Shown here piece by piece: positions 8,913 through 17,477 of a DNA stretch of 64,000 nt. The notes beneath the pieces were generated by a model, which saw only the letters and a program-made list of their open reading frames with translations, was not told the DNA's origin and made no database searches. The DNA comes from Clostridia bacterium (GTDB lineage: Bacteria; Bacillota; Clostridia; Oscillospirales; CAG-272). Both the position numbers and the translations under genes were made by a program. Position 1 is the stretch's first letter; each line of letters starts with the position of its first letter. Location of the stretch: contig JAFTOG010000005.1 of NCBI GenBank assembly GCA_017451485.1, positions 1-64,000 of the forward strand. Reading direction: 5' to 3'.

Positions 8913-10190
8913 ATGAAACTTAATTACAAGCGAACTATACTTGTAGGCTTCGCATTCTTCCTTATTAGTGCCTTTTGGCAGGCATATGATACGGTTGTTC
9001 CGCTTATTTTGACAAATAAGTTTGGTATGAAGCAGCTGTCCTCGGGAATTATTATGTCTCTTGACAATATTTTTGCTGTGTTTATGCTTCCGATTTTTGG
9101 TGCAATTTCAGACAGGATTAATACCAAATACGGTAGAAGAACTCCGTTTATTTTCTTCGGTACAGTTGCGGCAACGGTATTCTTCTCCCTTCTCGGATAT
9201 GTAAACAATGTAGGTATTTTTGTGGTGGTATTGCTTTTCGCACTTTTGTCTATGGCTACATTCCGTTCTCCGGCTGTTGCACTTATGCCGGATGTAACCG
9301 TTAAGCCTCTTCGTTCCAAGGGTAATGCAATTATTAACCTTATGGGAACAGCCGGAGGAATTATTGTTCTCGGTCTCGGTATCGTGTTCAAGACAAATGC
9401 AAAGGGCAAGACCGATTTCGGTATCTATATGATTATTGTGGCATTGCTCATGATAGCTGCCCTTGTAGTATTCTTGCTTACTGTTAAGGAACGCAAGTGG
9501 GCTAAGGATATGGAGATAGATACAGTAAAGTACTGTATTGACGAGGATGAAGAGCCGGTGGACGGTATTAAGAGAAATCTTAACTCAGAAGAGCTTCAGT
9601 CCTTGATCCTTATTCTTGCATCCGTTGTTCTTTGGTATATCGGATATAATGCTGTTACAAGTAAATATTCCGTATATGCATCCGAGGTTCTTGAGGTGCC
9701 CTATACCGTAACTCTTATGGTGGCACAGGGAGCAGCGATCATATCTTATATCCCTGTAGGATTTATTGCCTCCAGGGTAGGAAGAAAAAAGACCATACTT
9801 GCAGGAGTTATAATGCTTACTGCTGCCTTTGGATCAGCTGCCTTTATTAAGGCAGGCACTCCCGAGGTAGTAATGTATCTTCTTTTCGCCCTTGCAGGTA
9901 TTGGTTGGGCTACTATTAATGTAAACTCCTTCCCCATGGTAGTTGAGCTTGCCAGGGTTGGAGATGTAGGCAAATACACAGGCTTCTATTATACAGCGTC
10001 TATGTCGGCACAGATAGTAACACCTATTCTTTCCGGTGCTCTTGTGGACTTATGTGGCTGGTGGATATTCTTCCCCTATGCTGCTGTATTTGCAGGACTT
10101 GCCTTTGTTACAATGTTCTTCGTTAAGCACGGTGACTCCAGACCCGATAAGGTTGGAGCCCTTGAGAGCATAGGAGGAGCAGACGATTAA
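8913..10190 (+). CDS. MFS transporter (sugar/GPH-like)
   Basis: 425 residues with 12 predicted membrane segments. The N-terminal half has the loop FGAISDRINTKYGRRTPFIFFG, the MFS motif between helices 2 and 3 in its GPH/SLC45-like form. A central cytoplasmic loop (about 190-225, acidic, ...CIDEDEEPVDGIKRN) separates the halves. It overlaps the glycerophosphodiesterase gene by one base, so the two are cotranscribed and possibly linked in substrate; uptake of a glycerol- or sugar-phosphodiester breakdown product is an inference. Regulated by the palindrome over its -10 box if that is an operator. Confidence 0.8.
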   Translation: MKLNYKRTILVGFAFFLISAFWQAYDTVVPLILTNKFGMKQLSSGIIMSLDNIFAVFMLPIFGAISDRINTKYGRRTPFIFFGTVAATVFFSLLGYVNNVGIFVVVLLFALLSMATFRSPAVALMPDVTVKPLRSKGNAIINLMGTAGGIIVLGLGIVFKTNAKGKTDFGIYMIIVALLMIAALVVFLLTVKERKWAKDMEIDTVKYCIDEDEEPVDGIKRNLNSEELQSLILILASVVLWYIGYNAVTSKYSVYASEVLEVPYTVTLMVAQGAAIISYIPVGFIASRVGRKKTILAGVIMLTAAFGSAAFIKAGTPEVVMYLLFALAGIGWATINVNSFPMVVELARVGDVGKYTGFYYTASMSAQIVTPILSGALVDLCGWWIFFPYAAVFAGLAFVTMFFVKHGDSRPDKVGALESIGGADD

Positions 10191-11014
10191 TGGAACCTAT
10201 TTACATAGTGCTTATAGCTATCGGCTCTGTGCTTCTTCTGTTTATTCTTTATTTGTTCGCAATAAAGCCGAGATTTAACAAAAAAGCAGTAAAGCCGTTT
10301 TTGGAATATAAGTATGCCCACCGTGGGCTGCACGACGATACAGCTGAGGAAAACTCTGTAACAGCCTTTGAAAGAGCTATAGAAAAGGGTTACGGTATAG
10401 AGATAGATGTCCGTTTTTCTAAGGATGGAGAGCTGATGGTGTTCCACGATGCAACACTTAACCGTGTTTGCAATATTGACAAAAGAGTCGTTGACCTCAC
10501 TTGTGCTGAGCTTAAGGAGATCAAGCTCGGTAAAACAGAGGATACGATTCCAACCTTCAAGGAGGTACTTGATCTTGTAAACGGCACAGTCCCCCTGCTT
10601 ATAGAGATAAAGCAGGATGTGGGAGAGGGGGATGTAGCCACAGCCACGGCTGAAGCACTGGAGAATTATAAGGGAGATTATATGATACAGTCCTTCAATC
10701 CTTTAGCTGTAGCCACTTTCAAGAAAAAAATGCCAAGGGTAGTACGTGGCATTCTCTCGGATAACTACATGAGAAAAAAGGAAATGAGAAAGCCACTTTA
10801 TTTTGTGCTTAAAAATCTGCTTCTCAATTTTCTTTGCCGACCGGACTTTGTTTCCTTTAACCATTGGGAGTATAAAAAGTCCTTTACCCTGAGATTTGTA
10901 AAGCGTGTTTTCCGTCCTGTGCTTTTTGCCTGGACCCTTCGTGCTGCGGAGGAAGAGAAGGCTGCAAACAGAAACGGATTCCACGGAATCATATTTGAAT
11001 GGTATGAGGCGTAA
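10190..11014 (+). CDS. Glycerophosphodiester phosphodiesterase, membrane-anchored
   Basis: 274 residues. One N-terminal membrane helix (about 4-26) followed by a GDPD TIM barrel: AHRGLHDDTAEENSVTAFERA carries the catalytic His-Arg and the metal-binding Glu, EIDVRFSKDGELMVFHD the Asp and second His, and LIEIKQD the later Glu. The family hydrolyses glycerophosphodiesters to glycerol-3-phosphate and an alcohol. Start ATG overlaps the MFS stop codon, with AGGAGG 12 nt upstream. The last gene before a strong terminator. Confidence 0.88.
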   Translation: MEPIYIVLIAIGSVLLLFILYLFAIKPRFNKKAVKPFLEYKYAHRGLHDDTAEENSVTAFERAIEKGYGIEIDVRFSKDGELMVFHDATLNRVCNIDKRVVDLTCAELKEIKLGKTEDTIPTFKEVLDLVNGTVPLLIEIKQDVGEGDVATATAEALENYKGDYMIQSFNPLAVATFKKKMPRVVRGILSDNYMRKKEMRKPLYFVLKNLLLNFLCRPDFVSFNHWEYKKSFTLRFVKRVFRPVLFAWTLRAAEEEKAANRNGFHGIIFEWYEA

Positions 11015-11040
11015 GGAAAATTTCACATCCTTCAGATCAA

Positions 11041-11071
11041 TAGAAGGGCTGCCTCGATAGGCAGCCCTTCT
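11041..11071 (+). terminator. Terminator after GDPD gene
   Basis: 13-bp stem AGAAGGGCTGCCT / AGGCAGCCCTTCT with loop CGAT; weak T tract. Confidence 0.7.
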
Positions 11072-11158
11072 CATGCTTCGGCAAATAAAATCACGCTATA
11101 GTAGCATGGCACAAGGAAGGATATACATTAAACCTTCACCTTGAGGGAGTGCGTAAAC

Positions 11159-11218
11159 GGTAATGTCTAAGGCTACGCCCGAAACCGAAATACCCCCTGT
11201 TTCCACGGTGGGATATTT
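11159..11218. repeat. Dispersed repeat with variable hairpin, copy B
   Basis: Same 5' half as the copy at 81 (TAATGTCTAAGGCTACGCCC GAAA..GAAATACC) and the same GGATATTTGT-like end, with a different, imperfect stem. It sits in the 369-nt gene-free stretch 11015-11383, which otherwise holds only the terminator at 11041 and the promoter at 11323. Confidence 0.5.
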
Positions 11219-11322
11219 GTTTGACAGCAGATACAGTTGTGCAAAAACACGAATTTATTTGTAAAAAGGGCAAAAAAACACCTACCTTTTGTCTAAAATG
11301 CCAAAAAAATGATAAAAATTTA

Positions 11323-11351
11323 TTGACAAGGCGTTATATATATGATATCAT
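11323..11351 (+). promoter_or_regulatory. Promoter of the MGS-like gene
   Basis: TTGACA (11323-11328), 17-nt spacer, TATCAT (11346-11351); TAGGAGG SD follows. Confidence 0.7.
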
Positions 11352-11383
11352 AGTATATATTGATAATTTAGGAGGGTTGCTTT

Positions 11384-11836
11384 ATGGAGATTGCCATTAT
11401 TGCAGATGACACCAAAAAAGAATTGATAACACAGCTTTGTATCGCATATTGCGGTATTTTGAGTAAGCATTCTATTTGCGCCACCAGCACGACCGGTGCA
11501 TATATCTCCGAGGCAACAGGCCTTAAGATAGAAAAGCTTTTGTCCGGTACTCACGGTGGAGAGCAGCAGATAGCGTCAAGGATAGCCTTTGACGAGATAG
11601 ATGTGTTGTTTTATTTCCGTGCTGCCAATCCGTATAAGGAAAAGGATGCCAGCTTCCGAATGGATATAGAGCAGAATTTACTCCGTCTTTGCGATGTTCA
11701 CAATGTTCCGGTAGCTACAAATATCGCTACAGCGGAAATTATTGTTACTGCACTTGACAGGGGAGAGCTCGATTACAGGAACTTTATCAATCCCCGTTCA
11801 GAATACAACATCAAGAAGAGAAATCTTAAGTTTTAA
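11384..11836 (+). CDS. Methylglyoxal-synthase-like protein with altered active site
   Basis: 150 residues, clearly of the methylglyoxal synthase fold (ATSTTG phosphate loop at 33-38, SGTHGGEQQIAS at 54-65, LRLCDVHNVPVATNIATAEI). True enzymes turn dihydroxyacetone phosphate into methylglyoxal with a catalytic Asp in GGDQQ and His residues in AHD and near PHEPD. Here these read GGEQQ (Glu60), ADD (Asp8) and an unrelated SFRMD, and the loop before the last site is 5 residues longer than in Bacillus MgsA (compared from memory). Phosphate-binding residues are kept. It may therefore bind a phosphorylated ligand without being a methylglyoxal synthase. Single gene between its own promoter and terminator. 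Confidence 0.75.
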   Translation: MEIAIIADDTKKELITQLCIAYCGILSKHSICATSTTGAYISEATGLKIEKLLSGTHGGEQQIASRIAFDEIDVLFYFRAANPYKEKDASFRMDIEQNLLRLCDVHNVPVATNIATAEIIVTALDRGELDYRNFINPRSEYNIKKRNLKF

Positions 11837-11845
11837 TGCATACGA

Positions 11846-11878
11846 AAAGGAACCGTCACAGACGGTCCCTTTTTTTAC
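11846..11878 (+). terminator. Terminator after MGS-like gene
   Basis: Stem GG-ACCGTC/GACGGT-CC with a short loop, followed by TTTTTTT. Confidence 0.8.
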
Positions 11879-11898
11879 GGATTATATATAGGAAAAAT

Positions 11899-11926
11899 AT
11901 AAAACGGGTGCCGGTATCGGCACCCG
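11899..11926 (-). terminator. Terminator of ydbC-like gene
   Basis: Stem CGGGTGCCG/CGGCACCCG with 4-nt loop; TTTT follows on the minus strand. Confidence 0.75.
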
Positions 11927-11933
11927 ATAAGTA

Positions 11934-12158
11934 TTAGTCAATATCAAGTGTATTGAGCAATTCCTTAAGATTCTTAAGCTCTTCTGTTGTAAGAGTGATA
12001 CCCTTACCGAGCTTCTCATGGCCTTCCTGCCAAGCACGAATATCGTAAATAGGGTCACGGTCATTCCAGCTAACGAGATTAACTTCCTTTACCCAACCGC
12101 TGTTGCTCTCGGAAATAGTGCCGAGCTCTTTTACGATGCTGAATTTGAATTCGGGCAT
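11934..12158 (-). CDS. ydbC: YdbC-family PC4/p15 single-stranded nucleic-acid-binding protein
   Basis: 74 residues, the full length of this bacterial PC4-like family. Conserved elements: GWVKEVNLVSWNDRDPIYDIRAW and KLGKGITLTTEELKNL. The Lactococcus homologue binds ssDNA as a dimer, like the eukaryotic PC4 coactivator. The SD GGGAGGA stands 6 nt before the ATG. Single gene with its own terminator; role in the cell unknown. Confidence 0.85.
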   Translation of the reverse strand: MPEFKFSIVKELGTISESNSGWVKEVNLVSWNDRDPIYDIRAWQEGHEKLGKGITLTTEELKNLKELLNTLDID

Positions 12159-12305
12159 GTCTAATCCTCCCTGTTATATTTTTGATGAAGTTAAATCATC
12201 TCTTACCTCCAACATTTTAGCACACTTTTATACAAATTGCAATATGAAATTAATAAATAATTATATGTTTTTATTAAATGTTTATATATATTTTTATAAT
12301 AAAAG

Positions 12306-12337
12306 GAGAGATTTTGCACATCCGTGCAAAATCTCTC
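12306..12337 (-). terminator. Terminator of Gfo/Idh-LUD operon
   Basis: 14-bp stem GAGAGATTTTGCAC/GTGCAAAATCTCTC, loop ATCC, followed by CCTTTT on the minus strand. The rest of 12159-12374 is AT-rich spacer. Confidence 0.8.
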
Positions 12338-12374
12338 TTGTGATTAAGTTGATTTACGGTAGATTATATGAATA

Positions 12375-13016
12375 TTAAAATCCCAGCTCCTCATTAACAA
12401 GAACCACATGGATTCTGTTGGGTATGGCAGAATATCTTGTGTATACCGTGTGCCCACAGATAGTCTGGGAGGGGATAAGACAGCTTTCGCACTTGCCCTT
12501 TTCCGCACAGGGAGTCCTTCTGGATAGACGCTGTGCATTTTTAACACAGGCGATGGATTTGATTCTTGCCATTGCCTCTGCCTTGTCCTTAACAAGCTTA
12601 TTTTTACCCACAACCATAATAATCTTATCGGGACCGTATATCAAGGCACCCAGGCGATTGCCGTTTCCGTCGATGTTTACAATCTCTCCACTCTCGCATA
12701 TTGCGTTAGCACTCATAAGGAAAACATCGGATAAAAGAGCTCTGCGTTTAGCCTCATATTGTTCCTTTGGGTCCTTGGATACATAGGCATTGAGCACATT
12801 GTATTTTTCAAGGGAGGAAAAGATATCTATTTCTGCAAGAGTACGGGAGCCTCCGGAGGATATTTGGATATCCTTGTAATCAACGCCCTTTTCCATTCTT
12901 GAATTTTCAATAATGGAAAGCACGGTGCTTACAGCCTCGGCACGGTCCTCTGCATAGTGGGGGCACATTTGCCTTTCGGCAAGCCTCTCCATAAGGGAAG
13001 AAAAAATATTATCCAT
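12375..13016 (-). CDS. LUD-domain protein (LutC/DUF162 family)
   Basis: 213 residues from the second in-frame ATG (13016), chosen because AGAGGA precedes it at normal spacing; the earlier ATG at 13031 has none and overlaps the upstream gene. The LUD domain shows SSGGSRTLAEIDI, SDVFLMSANAICESGEIVNIDG, GNRLGALIYGPDKIIMVVGKNKLV. The C-terminus has a Cys cluster (C-x5-C-x2-C). LUD proteins such as LutC act in lactate oxidation, but this standalone clostridial form has no assigned reaction. One-base spacing after the membrane protein gene indicates coupling. Confidence 0.82.
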   Translation of the reverse strand: MDNIFSSLMERLAERQMCPHYAEDRAEAVSTVLSIIENSRMEKGVDYKDIQISSGGSRTLAEIDIFSSLEKYNVLNAYVSKDPKEQYEAKRRALLSDVFLMSANAICESGEIVNIDGNGNRLGALIYGPDKIIMVVGKNKLVKDKAEAMARIKSIACVKNAQRLSRRTPCAEKGKCESCLIPSQTICGHTVYTRYSAIPNRIHVVLVNEELGF

Positions 13017-13017
13017 A

Positions 13018-13716
13018 TCATTCCTCTTCATTATCAGAAAGCTTAGCAGCTGTTTTTCCGAAAATAGGTGTACGCTTCTTAGATATGAGGCAGAAGGTAT
13101 TTATAATAAACACAGCAAACACCAATAAGTGAAGCACGGAGTTAATTACACTCATTACATCATTGAAGGAGGTAACTGTTTCTGCCCAATCACTGTATGC
13201 AGAACCGTATAAGGTATTTTCGGGCTCGGATGCGTTCATAATAAGCTCAAATATTATGGTTGAGATATTTAGCGTTATTCTTATAAAAATCATTGTGCCA
13301 AGGGTAAGAGCATTTGCTACAACACAGTGTACAGCATCTTTTCCGGGCTTTGTAAGTACTGTCAGTAAAAGTGCCAGACCGCACATCATAGCAGTACCGT
13401 AAGCACTTAATGTCCAGAGAGCAGGGGCAAAAACTGCAAGAGCACATATAAGGATTTCAAATTTGCCGAACTTCATAGGCTTAGCCTCATATTCCTCATC
13501 ATAGTCCTCGTATTCCTTTACCAAGGCATCGGTGTCATCTGTGTCATGGGACTCATCGGGGTCCTCTGTCTCCTCAGACTCTTCCACTGCCTCGTCCTCC
13601 TTGTGTTTTTCATCCTCGGCGTCATTGGATTTTTCGGACAAGCCAAGGAAGGACTGCAATGCCTTTTCAGCCATTTCGTCTTCTAATTCAGCTTGGGTCT
13701 TTTTTTCGTTATCCAT
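13018..13716 (-). CDS. Acidic membrane protein, unknown function
   Basis: 232 residues. The first 80 are strongly acidic and probably disordered (runs of Glu/Asp with SEETEDPDESHD), followed by about four membrane helices (about 85-105, 108-122, 128-155, 190-215) and a short charged tail. Not recognised. It sits between a Gfo/Idh oxidoreductase and a LUD protein, with 12-nt and 1-nt gaps. SD AAGGAG before the ATG. Confidence 0.75.
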   Translation of the reverse strand: MDNEKKTQAELEDEMAEKALQSFLGLSEKSNDAEDEKHKEDEAVEESEETEDPDESHDTDDTDALVKEYEDYDEEYEAKPMKFGKFEILICALAVFAPALWTLSAYGTAMMCGLALLLTVLTKPGKDAVHCVVANALTLGTMIFIRITLNISTIIFELIMNASEPENTLYGSAYSDWAETVTSFNDVMSVINSVLHLLVFAVFIINTFCLISKKRTPIFGKTAAKLSDNEEE

Positions 13717-13728
13717 ATTTTCTCCTTA

Positions 13729-14955
13729 TTAAAAATTAAATTTTACTACATCAAGAGACGGTCTTGTTTTATACGCACCCTTTGTAAAGTCGGGGATAGC
13801 CTTAGGCATACCACCCTCCTTAATAGACTCCTCGGAAAGACAGGTTACACACATCCAGGCTGCTGCATCATATACATCTATGGGCATTTCCTCGCCTGAC
13901 TTCAGTCTGTCCACAAAATCACGGAATTCAATATAGTCCATTCCGCCGTGACCTGCATCAAGCTGCTCCTGTGTTATATTAAACCAGCTGTCGGGAAGCA
14001 TATCCTTGAATTTCTCGGCTGAGTTTTTGTATTCGTCTATGTATTCGAGAGTGGACCAAAATTCCTTCTGACCGTCAAAGTAAACAGAGTTGGAGTTTTG
14101 CTCATACATACCCTTTGTACCCCTTACGGTAAACTCTCTGTTATAAGAACGGGGGAGGGAGGTGTCCAGCCTTATAAGGATCTGCTCTCCGTTTTCGCAG
14201 GTGATAATTGTATTTATAACATCACCCTGTGCAAAATCCGCACCGATAAGCTCGGGGTTGATATTATCCCTGTTATCCTCCACATACTGCTCCATACCGA
14301 AGGAGCCGGATGCTACGGAAACTAAGGATACCATTCTGTTTCCTCTGTTTATATTGAGAATCTTTGCAATAGGACCAAGCTCGTGGGTCGGATAGTTCTC
14401 GCAGTTTCTTGTAAGGTAGTTACGGAGCCTGTAATGACGGTTTTCCTTACCTCTTGTAACCTCCGAACGAAGGTCGTGTGAGTAAGAGCCGGAGCAGTAT
14501 ACTATTCTGCCGAAAAGCCCCTTTCTTGCCATTGCTGTGGCTAAAAGCTCATCTCTGTTATAGCAGCAGTTTTCCATAAACATAAAGGGTACACGGGTCT
14601 TTTCCCATGTGTCAACAAGGTCAAAGCAGTCCTTAAGACAGTAAGCACCGCCAACCTCAAGGGCAACTCCTACACCTGCCTTCATAGCATCGATAGCTAT
14701 GGGAAAGTGCATCTCCCAGTCTGTGGAAATGAGCACAGCATCAAGCCCCTTTACCTTAAGGAGCTCCTTATAATCCGTTGTCATAAAGGGCTCATAACCC
14801 TTTTTTTCCTTTACCTTGTCAAAGGCACCCTTGGCTCTGTCATCATACTTATCGCACACGGCGATAACATCCACATCCTCAAGGGAAAGCAGTATTTCAA
14901 GAAGACCCCAGCCACGACAGCCATGGCCTATAATACCCATTTTTACTCTATCCAT
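13729..14955 (-). CDS. Gfo/Idh/MocA-family oxidoreductase, GH109-like
   Basis: 408 residues. N-terminal Rossmann fold (MGIIGHGCRGWGLLEILL, then VIAVCDKYDD) binds NAD(H); the C-terminal half is the Gfo/Idh substrate domain. The stretch NYPTHELGPIAKILNINRGNR resembles the GH109 alpha-N-acetylgalactosaminidase branch, which hydrolyses glycosides by an NAD-dependent redox mechanism, so a glycosidase role is possible but unproven. First gene of a leftward three-gene operon behind a TTGATT-17-TATACT promoter. Confidence 0.82.
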   Translation of the reverse strand: MDRVKMGIIGHGCRGWGLLEILLSLEDVDVIAVCDKYDDRAKGAFDKVKEKKGYEPFMTTDYKELLKVKGLDAVLISTDWEMHFPIAIDAMKAGVGVALEVGGAYCLKDCFDLVDTWEKTRVPFMFMENCCYNRDELLATAMARKGLFGRIVYCSGSYSHDLRSEVTRGKENRHYRLRNYLTRNCENYPTHELGPIAKILNINRGNRMVSLVSVASGSFGMEQYVEDNRDNINPELIGADFAQGDVINTIITCENGEQILIRLDTSLPRSYNREFTVRGTKGMYEQNSNSVYFDGQKEFWSTLEYIDEYKNSAEKFKDMLPDSWFNITQEQLDAGHGGMDYIEFRDFVDRLKSGEEMPIDVYDAAAWMCVTCLSEESIKEGGMPKAIPDFTKGAYKTRPSLDVVKFNF

Positions 14956-14991
14956 ATTGCACTCCTGTATTATGATAAAATATTTACCTTA

Positions 14992-15020
14992 AGTATACCA
15001 TAAGAAATCCTGAAAATCAA
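14992..15020 (-). promoter_or_regulatory. Promoter of Gfo/Idh operon
   Basis: Minus strand TTGATT (15015-15020), 17-nt spacer, TATACT (14992-14997). It lies back to back with the promoter at 15028. Confidence 0.65.
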
Positions 15021-15027
15021 TAAACTA

Positions 15028-15057
15028 TTGACAATTTATACTTATGAGTGTTAAAAT
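15028..15057 (+). promoter_or_regulatory. Promoter of secreted beta-propeller-like gene
   Basis: TTGACA (15028-15033), 18-nt spacer, TAAAAT (15052-15057). Confidence 0.6.
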
Positions 15058-15094
15058 AGAGGAAAATAAAAACCGTAGCACATAGGAGAAAAAT

Positions 15095-16102
15095 ATGAAA
15101 AATAAAGCACTGAGAATAACGGTAAGGACAATAGCACTTATCCTGGCTATACTGTTTTTCCTTCTTTTTGTCGTGTATATGGGTGAAAAAATTATTTTCG
15201 CACACTTTTTCTATAATGCTGACAGCAAATTTGCAACCCCGGGTATTTCCGACGGATATGTGCCACAGGGCTTTGAATTGTATGTACCCTGTGGCATTAA
15301 CGCCCGTGAGAGACAGGCAGGCTTTCTTGCTTGTGGGTATATGAAGGATAAAAGTGCCTCCAGAGTCTATGTCCTTGCAAAGGAAACGGGAGAGGAGCTT
15401 TATTATGTTGAAATGAAGGAGGCAGACGGCTCCGACTATACGGGTCATACAGGTGGAATTACATATTACGGAATGTATTTGTATGTATCGGGTGGAGACG
15501 GATGCGATATATTTCTTTTGAAGGATCTTTTTGACGGTGATAATAAAATAACGAAGGTAGGAGAGGTAAAGACAGGCAATAACCCGGCATACTGCAAGGT
15601 TTTTGACGGCAAACTTTACGCAGGCTCCTTCCACTATGCTGAGGGTGGATATGTAAGTCCCGATGAGCATATGCTTACAACTCCGTCTGGCGATGAGAAC
15701 AGTGCGGTAATAACAGTTTTTGAGCTTGATATAAACACAGGACTTGCAAAAAGCGAGACCCCTGTGTGCGTATATTCCACAACAGGTAAGGTTCAGGGTA
15801 TGTACATAAGTGATACCGGAAGCATTCTTCTTTCCACATCCTGGGGCCTTTCCACATCTCACCTTTACGAGTATGATATATCCCTTGCCTCTACGGGAAC
15901 ATTTAATTTTGACGGAAGTAATGTTCCTCTTACATATCTTGATTCCAAATGTCTTGTCCGTGATGTAAAAATGCCACCTATGGCAGAGGAAATTATTTAT
16001 ATCGACGGAGAGGTATATGTAATGACAGAGTCCGCATGCTCAAAATACATCTTCGGTAACTTTACCTCGGGTAGAAGAGTATGGGCATATGAAATGGCAT
16101 AA
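15095..16102 (+). CDS. Membrane-anchored extracellular protein, possible beta-propeller
   Basis: 335 residues. Basic N-terminus and one membrane helix (about 10-30), then an extracellular domain made of short beta-rich units (GGITYYGMYLYVSGG, AYCKVFDGKLYAGSF, GKVQGMYISDTGSILLSTSWG, EEIIYIDGEVYVMTES), which read like the blades of a propeller. No catalytic motif recognised. Transcribed alone, with promoter 15028 and terminator 16125. Confidence 0.75.
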   Translation: MKNKALRITVRTIALILAILFFLLFVVYMGEKIIFAHFFYNADSKFATPGISDGYVPQGFELYVPCGINARERQAGFLACGYMKDKSASRVYVLAKETGEELYYVEMKEADGSDYTGHTGGITYYGMYLYVSGGDGCDIFLLKDLFDGDNKITKVGEVKTGNNPAYCKVFDGKLYAGSFHYAEGGYVSPDEHMLTTPSGDENSAVITVFELDINTGLAKSETPVCVYSTTGKVQGMYISDTGSILLSTSWGLSTSHLYEYDISLASTGTFNFDGSNVPLTYLDSKCLVRDVKMPPMAEEIIYIDGEVYVMTESACSKYIFGNFTSGRRVWAYEMA

Positions 16103-16124
16103 GAAAATTAAAATAAGCTACAGA

Positions 16125-16160
16125 CAGTCAGGCGTCCATACGGATGCCTGACTGCTTTTA
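16125..16160 (+). terminator. Terminator
   Basis: 9-bp stem CAGTCAGGC/GCCTGACTG with a 12-nt loop that itself pairs, followed by CTTTTA. Confidence 0.75.
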
Positions 16161-16524
16161 TAGACACGGGTAGGGATATTTTTGCCAAAAGCAGATATAA
16201 AGCACAGGCTGACGATACATAAAAGCAGTGGGGCAACACAGAAATGCGAAATGTGTTTAAGAGTATGGAATCGGCATTTTTGTGAGCAACACCTATACTG
16301 ATAAATTTTGCCTGGCATTCATAGTGTTTTAGAGTAAATTAAAGTATAATTAAAGTAAATGTGGTAAATTTGATGATGGAGTATGGCAAAATATCCGAGC
16401 TTTTATGCATTTTCTATAAAAAATAACATAAAATATATACTTTTTATGTTGATTTATTTTGAAATGTATGCTATACTTTAGAAGTCTACAAAATCGTATG
16501 ATACAAAACAGAAAGGAAAATTAA
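16161..16524. other. Gene-free stretch with promoter of the ABC exporter operon
   Basis: Nothing coding is convincing here. A promoter for the downstream operon is at 16449-16477 (TTGATT, 17-nt spacer, TATACT), and GAAAGGAAAATTAA serves as SD. The first 200 nt contain no clear structure. Confidence 0.5.
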
Positions 16525-17472
16525 ATGGTAGAAATTAAAAATCTCGTTAAAAAATACGGTTCAAAGTATGCCCTTGACGATATTTCTTTTACTATAAACA
16601 GCGGAGAGATTGTTGGTTTTCTCGGGCCCAACGGTGCAGGTAAAACCACAACTATGAATATTGTTACCGGATATCTTGCTTCAACCTCCGGAACCGTTGT
16701 TATTGACGGTAAGGATATTTTGGATGATCCCATTGAGGCAAAAAAGCTGATTGGCTACTTACCCGAGCAGCCTCCGCTTTATGTGGATATGACAGTATGG
16801 GAATACCTCGGATTCGTATTTGACCTTAAGAGCTGTGACCTCAATAAGGAGAAGCATCTTGAGGAGATCTGCATGATCACTAAAATCTTTGGAGTAAAGA
16901 ACAGGCTTATCCGTAATCTTTCCAAGGGTTATAAGCAGAGAGTCGGTATTGCCCAGGCTCTTATCGGTAACCCACCGATTATTATTTTTGACGAGCCTAC
17001 TGTTGGTCTTGACCCCAAGCAGATCATTGAGGTCAGAAACCTTATCAGAAATCTCGGTAAGACACATACAGTCATTCTTTCAACACACATCCTTTCGGAG
17101 GTTCAGTCCGTATGTAACAGAATTGTCGTTATTAACAGCGGTAAGATCGTTGCAGATGAGAAGACAGAGAATCTTACAAAGGCAATTTCCGAAAATTCAC
17201 GCTACCGTGTAAAGATTTCCGGTCCTCAGAGAGAGGTTGCATCTGCACTTCGCAATGTTCCCGGAGTTGTTATGGTAGAATCCCTCAATGAAAGGGATGC
17301 AGACGCCTTCGTTTACATTGTTGAGGGAGCACCTAATATTGATATCAGAAAGAAGCTCTTTAGAGTTCTTGCATCAAAAGATTGGCCCATTCTCGGTCTT
17401 GAGGCTGTGGGTGCTGACCTTGAGGATATCTTTATTAAGCTCACAGATAAAACAGGAAAGAGAGGAGAGTAA
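16525..17472 (+). CDS. ABC transporter ATP-binding protein (GldA-like)
   Basis: 315 residues. Walker A GPNGAGKTT near residue 35, Q-loop EQPP, signature LSKGYKQRVGIAQAL, Walker B IIIFDEPT, and H-loop THILSEV. A 75-residue C-terminal extension follows (about 230-315), as in GldA/NosF-type subunits. It powers an ABC-2 exporter with the permease and two accessory proteins encoded next. First gene of the operon. Confidence 0.9.
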   Translation: MVEIKNLVKKYGSKYALDDISFTINSGEIVGFLGPNGAGKTTTMNIVTGYLASTSGTVVIDGKDILDDPIEAKKLIGYLPEQPPLYVDMTVWEYLGFVFDLKSCDLNKEKHLEEICMITKIFGVKNRLIRNLSKGYKQRVGIAQALIGNPPIIIFDEPTVGLDPKQIIEVRNLIRNLGKTHTVILSTHILSEVQSVCNRIVVINSGKIVADEKTENLTKAISENSRYRVKISGPQREVASALRNVPGVVMVESLNERDADAFVYIVEGAPNIDIRKKLFRVLASKDWPILGLEAVGADLEDIFIKLTDKTGKRGE

Positions 17473-17477
17473 TAGGA

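Noticed and set aside
15017-15862. 281-codon minus-strand frame
   Set aside because: Antisense to the anchored extracellular protein and crossing both divergent promoters; no SD.
16118-16318. 66-codon minus-strand frame in the gene-free stretch
   Set aside because: Overlaps a clear terminator, no SD, no recognisable features.
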